Assembly: GCA_900762355.1 (NCBI GenBank)
Contig: CAAFGE010000018.1
Location: 1 to 64,000, forward strand
Reading direction: 5' to 3'
Source of the DNA: an uncultured Collinsella sp.
GTDB taxonomy: Bacteria > Actinomycetota > Coriobacteriia > Coriobacteriales > Coriobacteriaceae
Length of the DNA: 64,000 nucleotides
This document shows, in pieces, positions 27,712 through 36,132 of the stretch (position 1 is the first letter of the stretch; every line of letters begins with the position of its first letter). The position numbers and the translations under genes are program-made. Under the pieces are notes generated by a model. The model was not told the DNA's origin. It saw nothing but the letters and a program-made list of their open reading frames with translations, and ran no database searches.

Positions 27712-27900
27712 ATGTCCAAAGTTTGCGAAGTTTGCGGTAAGCACCCCGTTGCCGGTCGCTCCATCAGCCACTCTCACCGCGTCACCAACCGTAAGTTCCG
27801 CCCCAACATCCAGCGCGTGTACGTCGTCGTCGATGGTCACCGTCGCAAGATGAACGTTTGCTCCACCTGCCTCAAGTCCGGCAAGGTTGCGCGCTCCTAA
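27712..27900 (+). CDS. rpmB: 50S ribosomal protein L28
   Basis: Large-subunit protein of 62 residues (MSKVCEVCGKHPVAGRSISH). It is the zinc-binding form: CEVC near the start and CSTC near the end give four cysteines. The AAGGAGG ribosome binding site is seven bases upstream of the ATG. It is transcribed on its own, divergently from the pyr cluster, and ends before a strong terminator. Confidence 0.96.
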   Translation: MSKVCEVCGKHPVAGRSISHSHRVTNRKFRPNIQRVYVVVDGHRRKMNVCSTCLKSGKVARS

Positions 27901-27969
27901 ATAAGGTCTTACCAACAAGTACCTCGGACTCTCCGGGTCAAAGACCTCGCGTTCATATAGAACTTACCA

Positions 27970-28001
27970 AAGGCGCCCTCCCCTACGGAGGGCGCCTTTT
28001 T
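27970..28001 (+). terminator. Rho-independent terminator of rpmB
   Basis: A 12-bp perfect stem (27970-27981 with 27987-27998) with a 5-nt loop runs into TTTTT, 70 bases after the rpmB stop. Confidence 0.92.
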
Positions 28002-28002
28002 G

Positions 28003-28031
28003 CACTCATTGGGGACGGATTTAAATGAGTG
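28003..28031 (+). repeat. Small hairpin repeat, GGGGACGG loop (copy A)
   Basis: CACTCATT (28003-28010) and AATGAGTG (28024-28031) form a perfect 8-bp stem around a 13-nt loop that contains GGGGACGGAT. The loop matches the other copies at 52113, 60131 and 61017; the stem does not. It starts just after the rpmB terminator. Confidence 0.6.
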
Positions 28032-28118
28032 TTTGCGAATGTCAAAGGGATCGTAGCCCAGCTGATATGCCTTGTAGTTTGACCTGCGCCCAATAATTGA
28101 GGCGATGCGGCAGGCGGA

Positions 28119-28157
28119 TTGTTTTGTTAAAACGCTTCAGTATATTGAAGCGTTTTA
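28119..28157 (+). promoter_or_regulatory. adhE promoter overlapped by a perfect palindrome
   Basis: TTGTTT (28119-28124), a 16-base spacer and TATATT (28141-28146) form a plausible promoter. A 12-bp perfect inverted repeat (28128-28139 with 28146-28157, TAAAACGCTTCA and its complement) straddles the -10. A repressor bound there would block transcription. It resembles neither a Rex site nor a full CcpA cre. Confidence 0.5.
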
Positions 28158-28249
28158 GTGTGCCTTTTAGAGGAATCTGACCGTTCGCCGAATAATTTCT
28201 TGCTATCATGCAAGGCGTAGGGTAAATCTCCGATCGCAAGGAGACACAA

Positions 28250-30898
28250 ATGGTGAAAAAGTCACCGGAAAACACTACTCCCGCAATTGTGGACAACGTA
28301 GAGGCGCTTGAGGCTAAGCTCGCTCAGATGCGAGAGGCCCAGGCGCTTTTTGCTACGTACACGCAGGAGCAGGTCGACAAGATCTTCTATGAGGCCGCCA
28401 TGGCCGCCAACAAGGCTCGTATCCCGTTGGCGAAGATGGCCATCGAGGAGACCGGCCGCGGCGTTCTTGAGGACAAGGTCATCAAGAACCACTACGCCGC
28501 AGAGTACATCTACAACGCTTACAAGAACACCAAGACCTGTGGCGTTCTGGAGCGCGACGAGGCTTACGGCATCACCAAGATCGCCGAGCCCATCGGCATC
28601 GTGGGTGCCGTCATCCCGACGACCAACCCCACCTCCACCGCGATCTTCAAGACGCTGATCAGCCTGAAGACCCGCAACGCCATCATCATCTCCCCGCACC
28701 CGGCAGCCGCCAAGTGCACCATCGCCGCCGCCAAGCTCGTGCTTGACGCCGCCGTCAAGGCCGGCGCCCCCGAGGGCATCATCGGCTGGGTCGATGTCCC
28801 CTCCATCGAGCTGACCAACATGGTCATGCGCGACGTCGACATCATCCTCGCCACCGGTGGCCCGGGCATGGTCAAGGCCGCCTACTCCTCGGGCAAGCCC
28901 GCCCTGGGCGTTGGCGCCGGTAACACCCCGGTCGTCATCGACGACACCGCCGACGTTCTGCTCGCCGTCAACTCCATCATCCACTCCAAGACCTTCGACA
29001 ACGGCATGATCTGCGCTTCCGAGCAGTCCGTGACCGTCATCGACACCATCTATGACCAGGTTAAGGCCGAGTTCCAGAAGCGCGGCTGCTACTTCGTCAA
29101 GCAGGGTGCCGAGATGGAGGCCCTGCGTGCCGCCATGTTCAAGAACGGTGCCCTCGATCACCGCATCCCCGGCATGGCTGCCGCCAAGATCGCCGAGCTC
29201 GCCGGCATCGAGGTTCCTGCCAAGACCAAGATCCTGATCGCCGAGGTCACCTCCACCGACCCCGCCAAGGAGGAGTTCTCCCACGAGAAGCTCTCCCCGG
29301 TCCTGGCCATGTACCACGCCAAGGACTTCCAGGAGGCCGTCGACAAGGCCGAGCACCTGGTGCTCGCCGGTGGCCCGGGCCACACCGCCTCTCTGTACGT
29401 GCACCCCGCCCAGGCCGAGAAGATCAGCCTGTTCGAGCACGTCATGAAGGCCTGCCGTATCGTCATCAACACCCCGTCCTCGCACGGCGGCATCGGTGAC
29501 CTGTACAACTTTGGCATGAAGCCGTCTCTGACCCTGGGCTGCGGCTCCTGGGGCGGCAACTCCGTCTCCGAGAACGTTGGGGTGAAGCACTTGATCAACG
29601 TTAAGACTGTGGCCGAGCGCCGTGAGAACATGCTGTGGTTCCGCGCTCCCGAGAAGGTCTACTTCAAGAAGGGTTCCACGCCCGTCGCCCTCGACGAGCT
29701 TGGCAACGTCATGGGCAAGAAGCGCGCCTTCATCGTCACCGACCAGTTCCTCTTCAAGAATGGCAACACCCGCGCCATCGAGGCCAAGCTCGACGAGATG
29801 GGCATCGCCCACGACTGCTTCTACGACGTCGAGCCCGATCCGTCGCTGCAGTGCGCACGTCGCGGCGCCAAGCAGATGGCTCTCTTTGAGCCGGACGTCA
29901 TCATCGCCGTCGGCGGTGGCTCCGCTATGGACGCCGGCAAGATCATGTGGATGATGTACGAGCACCCCGAGTGCAAGTTTGAGGACATGGCCATGGACTT
30001 CATGGACATCCGCAAGCGTATCTTCACCTTCCCCGAGATGGGCAAGAAGGCCTACTTCGTCGCCGTCCCGACCTCTTCGGGTACCGGCTCCGAGTGCACG
30101 CCGTTCGCCATCATCACCGACAAGGAGACCGGCATCAAGTGGCCGCTCGCCGACTACGCGCTGCTCCCCAACATGGCTATCGTCGACGCCGACAACTGCA
30201 TGACCGCCCCGCGCGGCCTGACCGCTGCCTCCGGCATCGATGTCATGACCCACGCCATCGAGTCCTACGTCTCCATCATGGCTTCCGACTACACCAAGGG
30301 CCTCTCCGAGCGCGCTGCTAAGCTCGTCTTCGAGAACCTGCCCTCCAGCTTCACGAACGGCGCCAAGGACCCGCACGCCCGCGAGGAGATGCACAACGCC
30401 TCCTGCATGGCCGGCATGGCCTTCGCCAACGCCTTCCTGGGCCTCAACCACTCCATGGCTCACAAGCTCGGCGCCTTCCATCACCTGCCCCACGGCCTCG
30501 CCAACGCCGTCATCCTGACCCGCGTTATGCGCTACAACGCCGCCGAGGCTCCCGTCAAGATGGGCACGTTCTCCCAGTATCCTTACCCCAACGCGCTGCA
30601 CAACTACGCCGAGATGGCCAAGTACTGCGGCATCGAGGGCAAGGACGACAAGGAGGTCTTCGAGAACTTCATCACGAAGCTCGAGGAGCTCAAGGACTTC
30701 ATCGGTGTCAAGAAGACCATCGCCGACTACGGTGTTGACGAGCAGTACTTCCTCGACACCCTCGACGAGATGACCGAGCAGGCATTCAACGACCAGTGCA
30801 CCGGCGCTAACCCGCGCTACCCGCTCATGAGCGAGATCAAGGAGCTCTACCTGGACGCCTACTACGGCCGCGAGCCTCAGGACTACGCCGTCTGCTAG
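28250..30898 (+). CDS. adhE: Bifunctional acetaldehyde-CoA/alcohol dehydrogenase AdhE
   Basis: Fermentative enzyme that reduces acetyl-CoA to ethanol in two steps, regenerating NAD+; it forms spirosome filaments in other bacteria. The 882-residue product has an N-terminal aldehyde dehydrogenase domain with the catalytic Cys255 (NGMICASEQ) and a C-terminal iron-dependent alcohol dehydrogenase domain (VGGGSAMDAGKIMW, SSGTGSECTPFAIITDKETG) with the iron-binding histidines near 734-750 (NHSMAHKLGAFHHLPHG). AAGGAG lies eight bases before the ATG. It is a rare plus-strand gene here. Its base composition looks like highly expressed genes, with near-uniform C-ending codons. The upstream palindrome suggests tight control. 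Confidence 0.98.
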   Translation: MVKKSPENTTPAIVDNVEALEAKLAQMREAQALFATYTQEQVDKIFYEAAMAANKARIPLAKMAIEETGRGVLEDKVIKNHYAAEYIYNAYKNTKTCGVLERDEAYGITKIAEPIGIVGAVIPTTNPTSTAIFKTLISLKTRNAIIISPHPAAAKCTIAAAKLVLDAAVKAGAPEGIIGWVDVPSIELTNMVMRDVDIILATGGPGMVKAAYSSGKPALGVGAGNTPVVIDDTADVLLAVNSIIHSKTFDNGMICASEQSVTVIDTIYDQVKAEFQKRGCYFVKQGAEMEALRAAMFKNGALDHRIPGMAAAKIAELAGIEVPAKTKILIAEVTSTDPAKEEFSHEKLSPVLAMYHAKDFQEAVDKAEHLVLAGGPGHTASLYVHPAQAEKISLFEHVMKACRIVINTPSSHGGIGDLYNFGMKPSLTLGCGSWGGNSVSENVGVKHLINVKTVAERRENMLWFRAPEKVYFKKGSTPVALDELGNVMGKKRAFIVTDQFLFKNGNTRAIEAKLDEMGIAHDCFYDVEPDPSLQCARRGAKQMALFEPDVIIAVGGGSAMDAGKIMWMMYEHPECKFEDMAMDFMDIRKRIFTFPEMGKKAYFVAVPTSSGTGSECTPFAIITDKETGIKWPLADYALLPNMAIVDADNCMTAPRGLTAASGIDVMTHAIESYVSIMASDYTKGLSERAAKLVFENLPSSFTNGAKDPHAREEMHNASCMAGMAFANAFLGLNHSMAHKLGAFHHLPHGLANAVILTRVMRYNAAEAPVKMGTFSQYPYPNALHNYAEMAKYCGIEGKDDKEVFENFITKLEELKDFIGVKKTIADYGVDEQYFLDTLDEMTEQAFNDQCTGANPRYPLMSEIKELYLDAYYGREPQDYAVC

Positions 30899-30916
30899 TT
30901 TTAGCACGGTTTTTAA

Positions 30917-30953
30917 CGGCGGGGGTGCACGGGTGTTTCACACACCCCCGCCG
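30917..30953 (+). terminator. GC-rich hairpin after adhE
   Basis: An 11-bp stem (30917-30927 with 30943-30953) starts 18 bases after the adhE stop. It has no U-run, so it may only partly stop transcription into the next gene or protect the adhE mRNA 3' end. Confidence 0.5.
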
Positions 30954-30986
30954 TCGCTTCTATCGCATCGTTGAAAGGATGCAACC

Positions 30987-31751
30987 ATGCTGCTACCCGA
31001 TTCCAAGACCGAGCTCGTCCGCCGTGGCAACAAGGTCGTTTACGACCTGGGCGACAAGATTGTCAAGGTCTTTAACGAGACCAAGCCTGTCTCCGACGTG
31101 TTCAACGAGGCTTTGAATCTTGCCCGCATCAATGAGTGCGGCATCCGCAGCCCCAAGGCTCTCGAGGTTTCCCAGCTCGAGAACGCCAACGGCTGGGCGC
31201 TCGTGACCGAGAAGGTTCCGGGCACCACCCTTGCCGAGAAGATGACTGCCGAGCCCCAGCGCTTTGGTGAGTATCTCGAGATGTTCGTCGACCTCCAAAT
31301 CGAGATCCACGGCTACACCTCCCCGCTGCTCAACCGTCAGCGCGACAAGTTCGCCCGCATGATCGACAGCCTTGATCAGCTCAATGCCACCACGCGCTAC
31401 AACCTTCAGGAGCGTCTGGACGGCATGACCAAGGAGTTCAAGGTCTGCCACGGCGACTTCAACCCCTCCAACGTCATCGTCGGCGACGACGGCCAGCTCT
31501 ATGTGTGCGACTGGGCACACGCCACCCAGGGCTCCCCTGCTGCCGACGTTGCCACCACCTACCTGCTCTTCGCCCTCAACAGCAAGGATCAGGCCGAGGC
31601 CTACCTGGAGCTCTACTGCGACCGCGCCGACATGCCCATGCAGGTCGTGCGTCAGTGGACGAGCATCGTCGCCGCTTCCGAGCTCGCTCGTAAGCGCAAC
31701 GTGAACGATGAGTTCCTGAAGAACTGGATCGACGTCGTCGATTATCAGTAA
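30987..31751 (+). CDS. Aminoglycoside phosphotransferase-fold kinase (TIGR02172-like)
   Basis: A 254-residue protein of the APH/choline kinase fold. It has the catalytic-loop motif CHGDFNPSNVIV near 151-162 and a metal-binding motif CDWAHAT near 174-180, where DFG would be in protein kinases. The N-lobe start RRGNKVVYDLGDKIVKVFN resembles the TIGR02172 paralogous family. No antibiotic substrate should be inferred; members of this family are uncharacterised. GAAAGG lies upstream of the ATG. It follows adhE on the same strand at 88 bases, with a hairpin between, so it could be read through from adhE. Confidence 0.75.
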   Translation: MLLPDSKTELVRRGNKVVYDLGDKIVKVFNETKPVSDVFNEALNLARINECGIRSPKALEVSQLENANGWALVTEKVPGTTLAEKMTAEPQRFGEYLEMFVDLQIEIHGYTSPLLNRQRDKFARMIDSLDQLNATTRYNLQERLDGMTKEFKVCHGDFNPSNVIVGDDGQLYVCDWAHATQGSPAADVATTYLLFALNSKDQAEAYLELYCDRADMPMQVVRQWTSIVAASELARKRNVNDEFLKNWIDVVDYQ

Positions 31752-31786
31752 TATCTGAGCGATTTATTTCGCATCGGAGGCACAAG

Positions 31787-31820
31787 AAAACCCCGCAGCT
31801 CATATGGGCTGTGGGGTTTT
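31787..31820 (+). terminator. Rho-independent terminator after the phosphotransferase-fold gene
   Basis: A 13-bp stem (31787-31799 with 31808-31820, one G-U) ends in TTTT and then CCTTT. The reverse strand also has a T-run, so it may work in both directions. Confidence 0.85.
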
Positions 31821-31855
31821 CCTTTACCCATCGAGTTTATTCACGCAACAAAATA

Positions 31856-31896
31856 GACTGCTCCGCATCTCTTCCTAAGAGAGATACGGAGCAGTC
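31856..31896 (-). terminator. Rho-independent terminator of proS
   Basis: A 17-bp stem (31856-31872 with 31880-31896, one G-U) lies 31 bases after the proS stop. On the minus strand it is followed by TATTTTG. Confidence 0.85.
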
Positions 31897-31927
31897 CCGC
31901 AATTACATCTAATAGCAGAAACGTCGA

Positions 31928-33649
31928 TTAACGGCGGGCCGCCTTAACAAGCTCGGCAACCTTGGCGACGACCTCGTCAATCGCCACGTCCTCGCGCTCG
32001 CCCGTGGCACGGTCCTTGAGCTCAACGGTGCCATTCTTAAGGCCACGCTTGCCAAGCACCACCTGATACGGGAATCCCATAAGGTCGTTATCGGCAAACT
32101 TAAAGCCGGGACGCTCGTCACGGTCGTCGACGACGACCTCGATACCCTCGGCGCACAAGCCCTCGACGATTTGGTCGCAGACGGTTGCGCACTCCTCCTT
32201 CTTGGGATCGAGCGGAATCACCGTGACCTCGTACGGGGCAACGGAGACCGGCCAGACGATGCCGTGTTCGTCGTTGTGCTGCTCCACGACGGCAGCAAGC
32301 GAGCGGGACACACCAACGCCGTAGCAACCCATGATGAGCGGCTTCTCCTTGCCGTCCTCGTCCATAAAGGTGGCACCCATGGCCTCGGAGTACTTGGTGC
32401 CCAGCTGGAACACCTGAGAGACCTCGATGCCGCGGGCAGCAGAGAGCGGCTTGCCGCAGTGCGGGCAGGGATCGCCGGCAACGACGGTGACCAGATCTGC
32501 CCACTCATCGACGGTAAAGTCGCGCTCGGGGCAGGCACCGGTAAAGTGATAATCGACCTCGTTGGCACCGCAGGCCCACTGCTTGGACTCGCGCAGGCTC
32601 TCGTCGCACACCAGACGGATGCCCTCGGGCAAGTTAACCGGTCCGATAAAGCCCTTGTGCAGACCGTAGGTCTGGAGCTCCTCGTCGGTCATCATGCGAT
32701 AGCCCTTGCCAAAGACATGCTCGGCCTTGCAGTCGTTGAGCTCATGATCGCCCGGGACGATGGCCACGACGGGCTTGCCCTCGGCATCGATGAGCGCCAG
32801 GGACTTGCGCGTGCCGTTCTCGGGGAACCCAAAGAACTTAGCAACAGCCTCAATGGTGCCCATGCCCGGAGTCTCAACCTTGGTAAGCGTACCGTCACCG
32901 GGACCCTCAGTCACGACGACCTTGGTGCTTGCAGCCTCATCATCGGCGGCAAAACCGCAGTCATCGCAATAGACGAGAGAAGCCTCGCCGGCGTCGGCCA
33001 AAGCCATGTACTCGACGGAGGTATCGCCACCGATCTCGCCGGAATCGGCGACAACGGGCAGGGCCTTGATATAGCAGCGCTCGCAGATATTGGCGTAAGC
33101 CTGCTTCATCTTGTCGTACTCCTCCTGCAGGCTCTCCTGCGTGGCGGAGAAGCTGTAGGCGTCCTTCATGATGAACTCGCGACCGCGCATCAGGCCAAAG
33201 CGGGGACGGAACTCGTCGCGGAACTTGTCCTGGATGTGATAGAGATTCACCGGCAGCTGCTTGTAGGAACGCAGCTCATTGCGCACCAGAGCAGTCACGG
33301 TCTCCTCATGCGTGGGGCCGAGTACGAACTCGCGGCCATGACGGTCATCGAAGCGCACGAGCTCCTTGCCATAGGCGTCGATACGGCCGGACTCACGCCA
33401 CAGCTCGGCATCGACCATGATGGGCATCATGAGCTCCTGGGCGCCGGCGGCGTCCATCTCGTCGCGCACGATGTTCTCGATCTTACGGATCGAGCGCCAG
33501 GCGAGCGGCAGGTAGGAGTAGAGACCTGCGGCCTCCTTGCGGATCATGCCGGCACGGAGCAGCAGACGATGGCTCGCAAGCTCGGCGTCAGCCGGATCCT
33601 CTTTGAGCGTCGGAGCATACAGCGTAGACATATACATTGCTCGGGTCAT
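31928..33649 (-). CDS. proS: Prolyl-tRNA synthetase
   Basis: Class II synthetase charging tRNA-Pro. The 573-residue product is the bacterial form with the editing domain inserted between motifs 2 and 3. It shows LPLAWRSIRKIENIVRDEMD, motif 2 FRDEFRPRFGLMRGREFIMKDAYSF, the insertion (YVDYADCG-like region with YCDDCGFAADDE), motif 3 MGCYGVGVSRSLAAVVEQ and an anticodon-binding end. It directly follows ispG with no gap, ending the long pyrH-to-proS run. Confidence 0.97.
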   Translation of the reverse strand: MTRAMYMSTLYAPTLKEDPADAELASHRLLLRAGMIRKEAAGLYSYLPLAWRSIRKIENIVRDEMDAAGAQELMMPIMVDAELWRESGRIDAYGKELVRFDDRHGREFVLGPTHEETVTALVRNELRSYKQLPVNLYHIQDKFRDEFRPRFGLMRGREFIMKDAYSFSATQESLQEEYDKMKQAYANICERCYIKALPVVADSGEIGGDTSVEYMALADAGEASLVYCDDCGFAADDEAASTKVVVTEGPGDGTLTKVETPGMGTIEAVAKFFGFPENGTRKSLALIDAEGKPVVAIVPGDHELNDCKAEHVFGKGYRMMTDEELQTYGLHKGFIGPVNLPEGIRLVCDESLRESKQWACGANEVDYHFTGACPERDFTVDEWADLVTVVAGDPCPHCGKPLSAARGIEVSQVFQLGTKYSEAMGATFMDEDGKEKPLIMGCYGVGVSRSLAAVVEQHNDEHGIVWPVSVAPYEVTVIPLDPKKEECATVCDQIVEGLCAEGIEVVVDDRDERPGFKFADNDLMGFPYQVVLGKRGLKNGTVELKDRATGEREDVAIDEVVAKVAELVKAARR

Positions 33650-34732
33650 TTATTTCTCCTCAATAAGCTTGTCGACCTCGGCCATAAGCGCGTCGACAAT
33701 TTGGTCCTCAGCTACTTTACCAATGATCTGGCCGTGCGAAAAGAGCAGGGCCTGACCTCGTCCACAGGCAACGCCCAAGTCGGCGTCAGAGGCCTCGCCC
33801 GGGCCATTAACCGCGCATCCCATCACGGCAATCGAAAGCGGCGCAGAGTAGTTCTTGAGCCGCTCGGTGACCTCCTCGGCGATTGGGATGAGGTTGACCT
33901 GGCAGCGGGCACACGTGGGGCACGAAACGATCTCGGGGCCACGGCGGCGAAGGCCCAGCGACTGCAGGATGCCCCAGGCGACCGGCGGCTCCTCGACCGG
34001 GTCGGCCGTGAGCGAGACGCGCATGGTGTCGCCAATGCCCTCGGAGAGCAGAATACCCAGTCCCACAGAGCTCTTAATGGTGCCCTGGAGCTTGGTACCG
34101 GCCTCCGTCACGCCCAAATGAAGCGGAACATGGGGGATTTCGCGCGACAGGGCACGATAGGTATCAAGCGTCGTAGACACGCTATGTGCCTTGGCGGAAA
34201 GCACGATGTTGGTAAAGCCGCGATCCTCAAAATGTTTGACGAAACGCTCGCTCGACATCACGAGTTTCTCGGGCTGCGCAAGCCCATCGCGCTCGGCGAT
34301 ATCCTGCTCAAGCGAGCCGGCGTTCACGCCAATGCGAATCGCGCACCCAGCGGCGCCCGCAGCATCGATCACGGCATCGACCTTGGCCCAATCGCCGATG
34401 TTGCCGGGATTGATACGCAGCTTGGCGGCACCGGCCTCAACGGCGCCAATGGCGAGCTTATGGTTAAAGTGGATATCAGCGACAATCGGCACCGGAGACT
34501 CGGCACAGATGGTGCGGAAACCCTCAAGCGCGGCCTCGGTGGGCACGCTCACACGCACGATATCGCAGCCAGCCTGCGCCAACGCGCACACTTGCGCAAG
34601 CGTTGCCTGGGCATCAGCGGTATCGGTGCAGGTCATGGATTGGACCACCACCGGCGCGCCGCCACCGATCTGCACACCGCCCACATGCACGGGGCGCGTC
34701 AACTCGCGAGGCAAAGGATGGGATAAAGACAA
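33650..34732 (-). CDS. ispG: 4-hydroxy-3-methylbut-2-en-1-yl diphosphate synthase (flavodoxin/ferredoxin)
   Basis: [4Fe-4S] enzyme of the MEP isoprenoid pathway. The product has RPVHVGGVQIGGGAPVVVQS at the start, GVNAGSLEQDI and the C-terminal cluster cysteines in SCPTCARC plus GCAVNGPGEA. I chose the TTG at 34732 (LSLSHPLPRELTRP), eight bases after a GGGGAG ribosome binding site, giving 360 residues. A GTG at 34741 is too close to that site. It follows rseP by 13 bases; dxr in the same run is an earlier enzyme of the pathway. Confidence 0.96.
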   Translation of the reverse strand: MSLSHPLPRELTRPVHVGGVQIGGGAPVVVQSMTCTDTADAQATLAQVCALAQAGCDIVRVSVPTEAALEGFRTICAESPVPIVADIHFNHKLAIGAVEAGAAKLRINPGNIGDWAKVDAVIDAAGAAGCAIRIGVNAGSLEQDIAERDGLAQPEKLVMSSERFVKHFEDRGFTNIVLSAKAHSVSTTLDTYRALSREIPHVPLHLGVTEAGTKLQGTIKSSVGLGILLSEGIGDTMRVSLTADPVEEPPVAWGILQSLGLRRRGPEIVSCPTCARCQVNLIPIAEEVTERLKNYSAPLSIAVMGCAVNGPGEASDADLGVACGRGQALLFSHGQIIGKVAEDQIVDALMAEVDKLIEEK

Positions 34733-34745
34733 TCCAAACACTCCC

Positions 34746-36107
34746 CTACAGAATAAATCGAAGGATGTCAGAACGAAGCATATAGACAAACAGCAGCGCA
34801 AAGAGCGCGATGCCCACATAGCTCACAATCGTCTGGACCTTGAGCGGAAGCTCGCGGCCCGCAATCTTTTGAATGATCTCGATGACCAGCTTGCCGCCAT
34901 CGAGTGGTGGGATGGGCAGCAGGTTCATAAAGCCAAGCGAGAACGAAATGAGCGCGGCAAACGACAGGAACGTTGCGGGGCCGGCAGCAGCAGCCTGTGA
35001 GGACATAACGCTAATACCCACGATCGAAGAAGACTGATCGAGAATCTCCATCGTATGCTGCGGCTGGAGTAGGCGCATCACGCCATCCGCCGTCTGTACA
35101 ACATAGGAGAATGACAGACGCGCCGAGGTGATCGGGTCTAAACGGACCACCTGCGTAGAGGCATACACACCTAGGCGCTCGTCCTCTTTGAGCGCAACCG
35201 TGGTCGAATGCTGCTTGCCGTCACGCTCGTACTCGATGGCGATATCGTCCTTACCGGCGGCCTTGCCGATGGCATCGTAGACATCCATCCAAGTAGAACA
35301 TGAGACACCGTCAACCGAAAGGATCGCATCACCGGCCTCGATACCCGCCTTGGCGGCAATAGACCCCTCGTCAACCTGACCGATCACGTTGGTATCCATC
35401 GGCACGGTGACACCCGCAATGGAATAGATGCTCATAAGGAGCAAAAAACCCGTCAAGATATTGACGATAATGCCTGCGAGCAGCATAAAGGCGCGCTTGA
35501 GAAAGCCTTGGCCAAGATAGGTGTGCGAGCGTTCTTGCGCAAGGAACTCGGCCTCGCCGCACGGCAGCTCCCACACATCGCCCTCGGCAGTCGCATGTTC
35601 GCGATCGAAACGGCGACCATCAAAGGTGGTATAGCCTGCCGTGTCTCGTGGCAACGTCTGATATTTGGTGGGATAGTAGCTCGGCGAGGGCTTCTCCCCT
35701 TCCTCATACCAGGGCGCGATGGAGCCCCAGCCCAGCAAAAGGGCGCATGCCTCGAGCACATCCTCCTCGGAAAGTTCGAGCTCGACAGCAAGGTCGGCCA
35801 CGGTCACGCGACCATGACGATAGATAGCCGCGAGCACGCGATCGGCGCACGAAACATCGGTCGGATCCATACCGCAGATGGCAGCGTAGCCACCCAGCAG
35901 CAGCGGGGTCACGCCAAACTTGGTTCCAATGCGACGCGACGTGTAATGGATGTCAAAGCGGCACGGCAGACCCAAAAAGAACTCGGTCACACGGACGCCG
36001 CAGGCACGCGCCGCCAAAAAGTGGCCGCCCTCGTGCAAAAACACGAGGACGGAAAGCATCAGCAGGCCCCAAAAGACCGATGAGAGAACGCTCAGAACAG
36101 TATCCAT
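34746..36107 (-). CDS. rseP: RIP metalloprotease RseP (site-2 protease) with an inserted domain
   Basis: Intramembrane zinc protease that cuts anti-sigma factors and signal peptide remnants. It keeps the active-site LHEGGHFLAA in the first helix, a PDZ domain (QVDEGSIAAKAGIEAGDAILSVDG) and the second metal motif PPLDGGKLV near the end. Between GGYAAICGM and the second helix there are about 110 extra residues, with a stretch like a winged helix (DRVLAAIYRHGRVTVADLAV). Most family members have only a short loop there. The ATG at 36107 was chosen; a TTG 15 bases upstream sits too close to AAGGA. It lies between dxr and ispG, its usual place. Confidence 0.93.
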   Translation of the reverse strand: MDTVLSVLSSVFWGLLMLSVLVFLHEGGHFLAARACGVRVTEFFLGLPCRFDIHYTSRRIGTKFGVTPLLLGGYAAICGMDPTDVSCADRVLAAIYRHGRVTVADLAVELELSEEDVLEACALLLGWGSIAPWYEEGEKPSPSYYPTKYQTLPRDTAGYTTFDGRRFDREHATAEGDVWELPCGEAEFLAQERSHTYLGQGFLKRAFMLLAGIIVNILTGFLLLMSIYSIAGVTVPMDTNVIGQVDEGSIAAKAGIEAGDAILSVDGVSCSTWMDVYDAIGKAAGKDDIAIEYERDGKQHSTTVALKEDERLGVYASTQVVRLDPITSARLSFSYVVQTADGVMRLLQPQHTMEILDQSSSIVGISVMSSQAAAAGPATFLSFAALISFSLGFMNLLPIPPLDGGKLVIEIIQKIAGRELPLKVQTIVSYVGIALFALLFVYMLRSDILRFIL

Positions 36108-36132
36108 AAAACGAAAAAGCAATCCTTATGGG

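Larger units (their letters stand above)
27901..28249. other. Noncoding region between rpmB and adhE
   Basis: A 349-base stretch without a gene. It holds the rpmB terminator, a hairpin element of the GGGACGG-loop family (28003-28031), a palindrome overlapping a promoter (28119-28157), and a possible extended -10 TTGCTATCAT near 28199-28208. Confidence 0.7.

Noticed and set aside
28128..28157. CcpA cre or Rex site upstream of adhE
   Set aside because: The palindrome TAAAACGCTTCA fits only the centre of a cre and lacks the flanking TG and CA; it has no TTGTGAA half-sites for Rex. It is kept as an unassigned operator.
28262..30907. Long open frame antisense to adhE
   Set aside because: It mirrors the codon structure of adhE, whose third positions are almost all C or G, which removes stop codons on the reverse strand. 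The translation has no recognisable domain and no ribosome binding site.
32171..34726. Long plus-strand frame across proS and ispG
   Set aside because: It spans two clearly identified minus-strand genes and their junction, and has no family resemblance.
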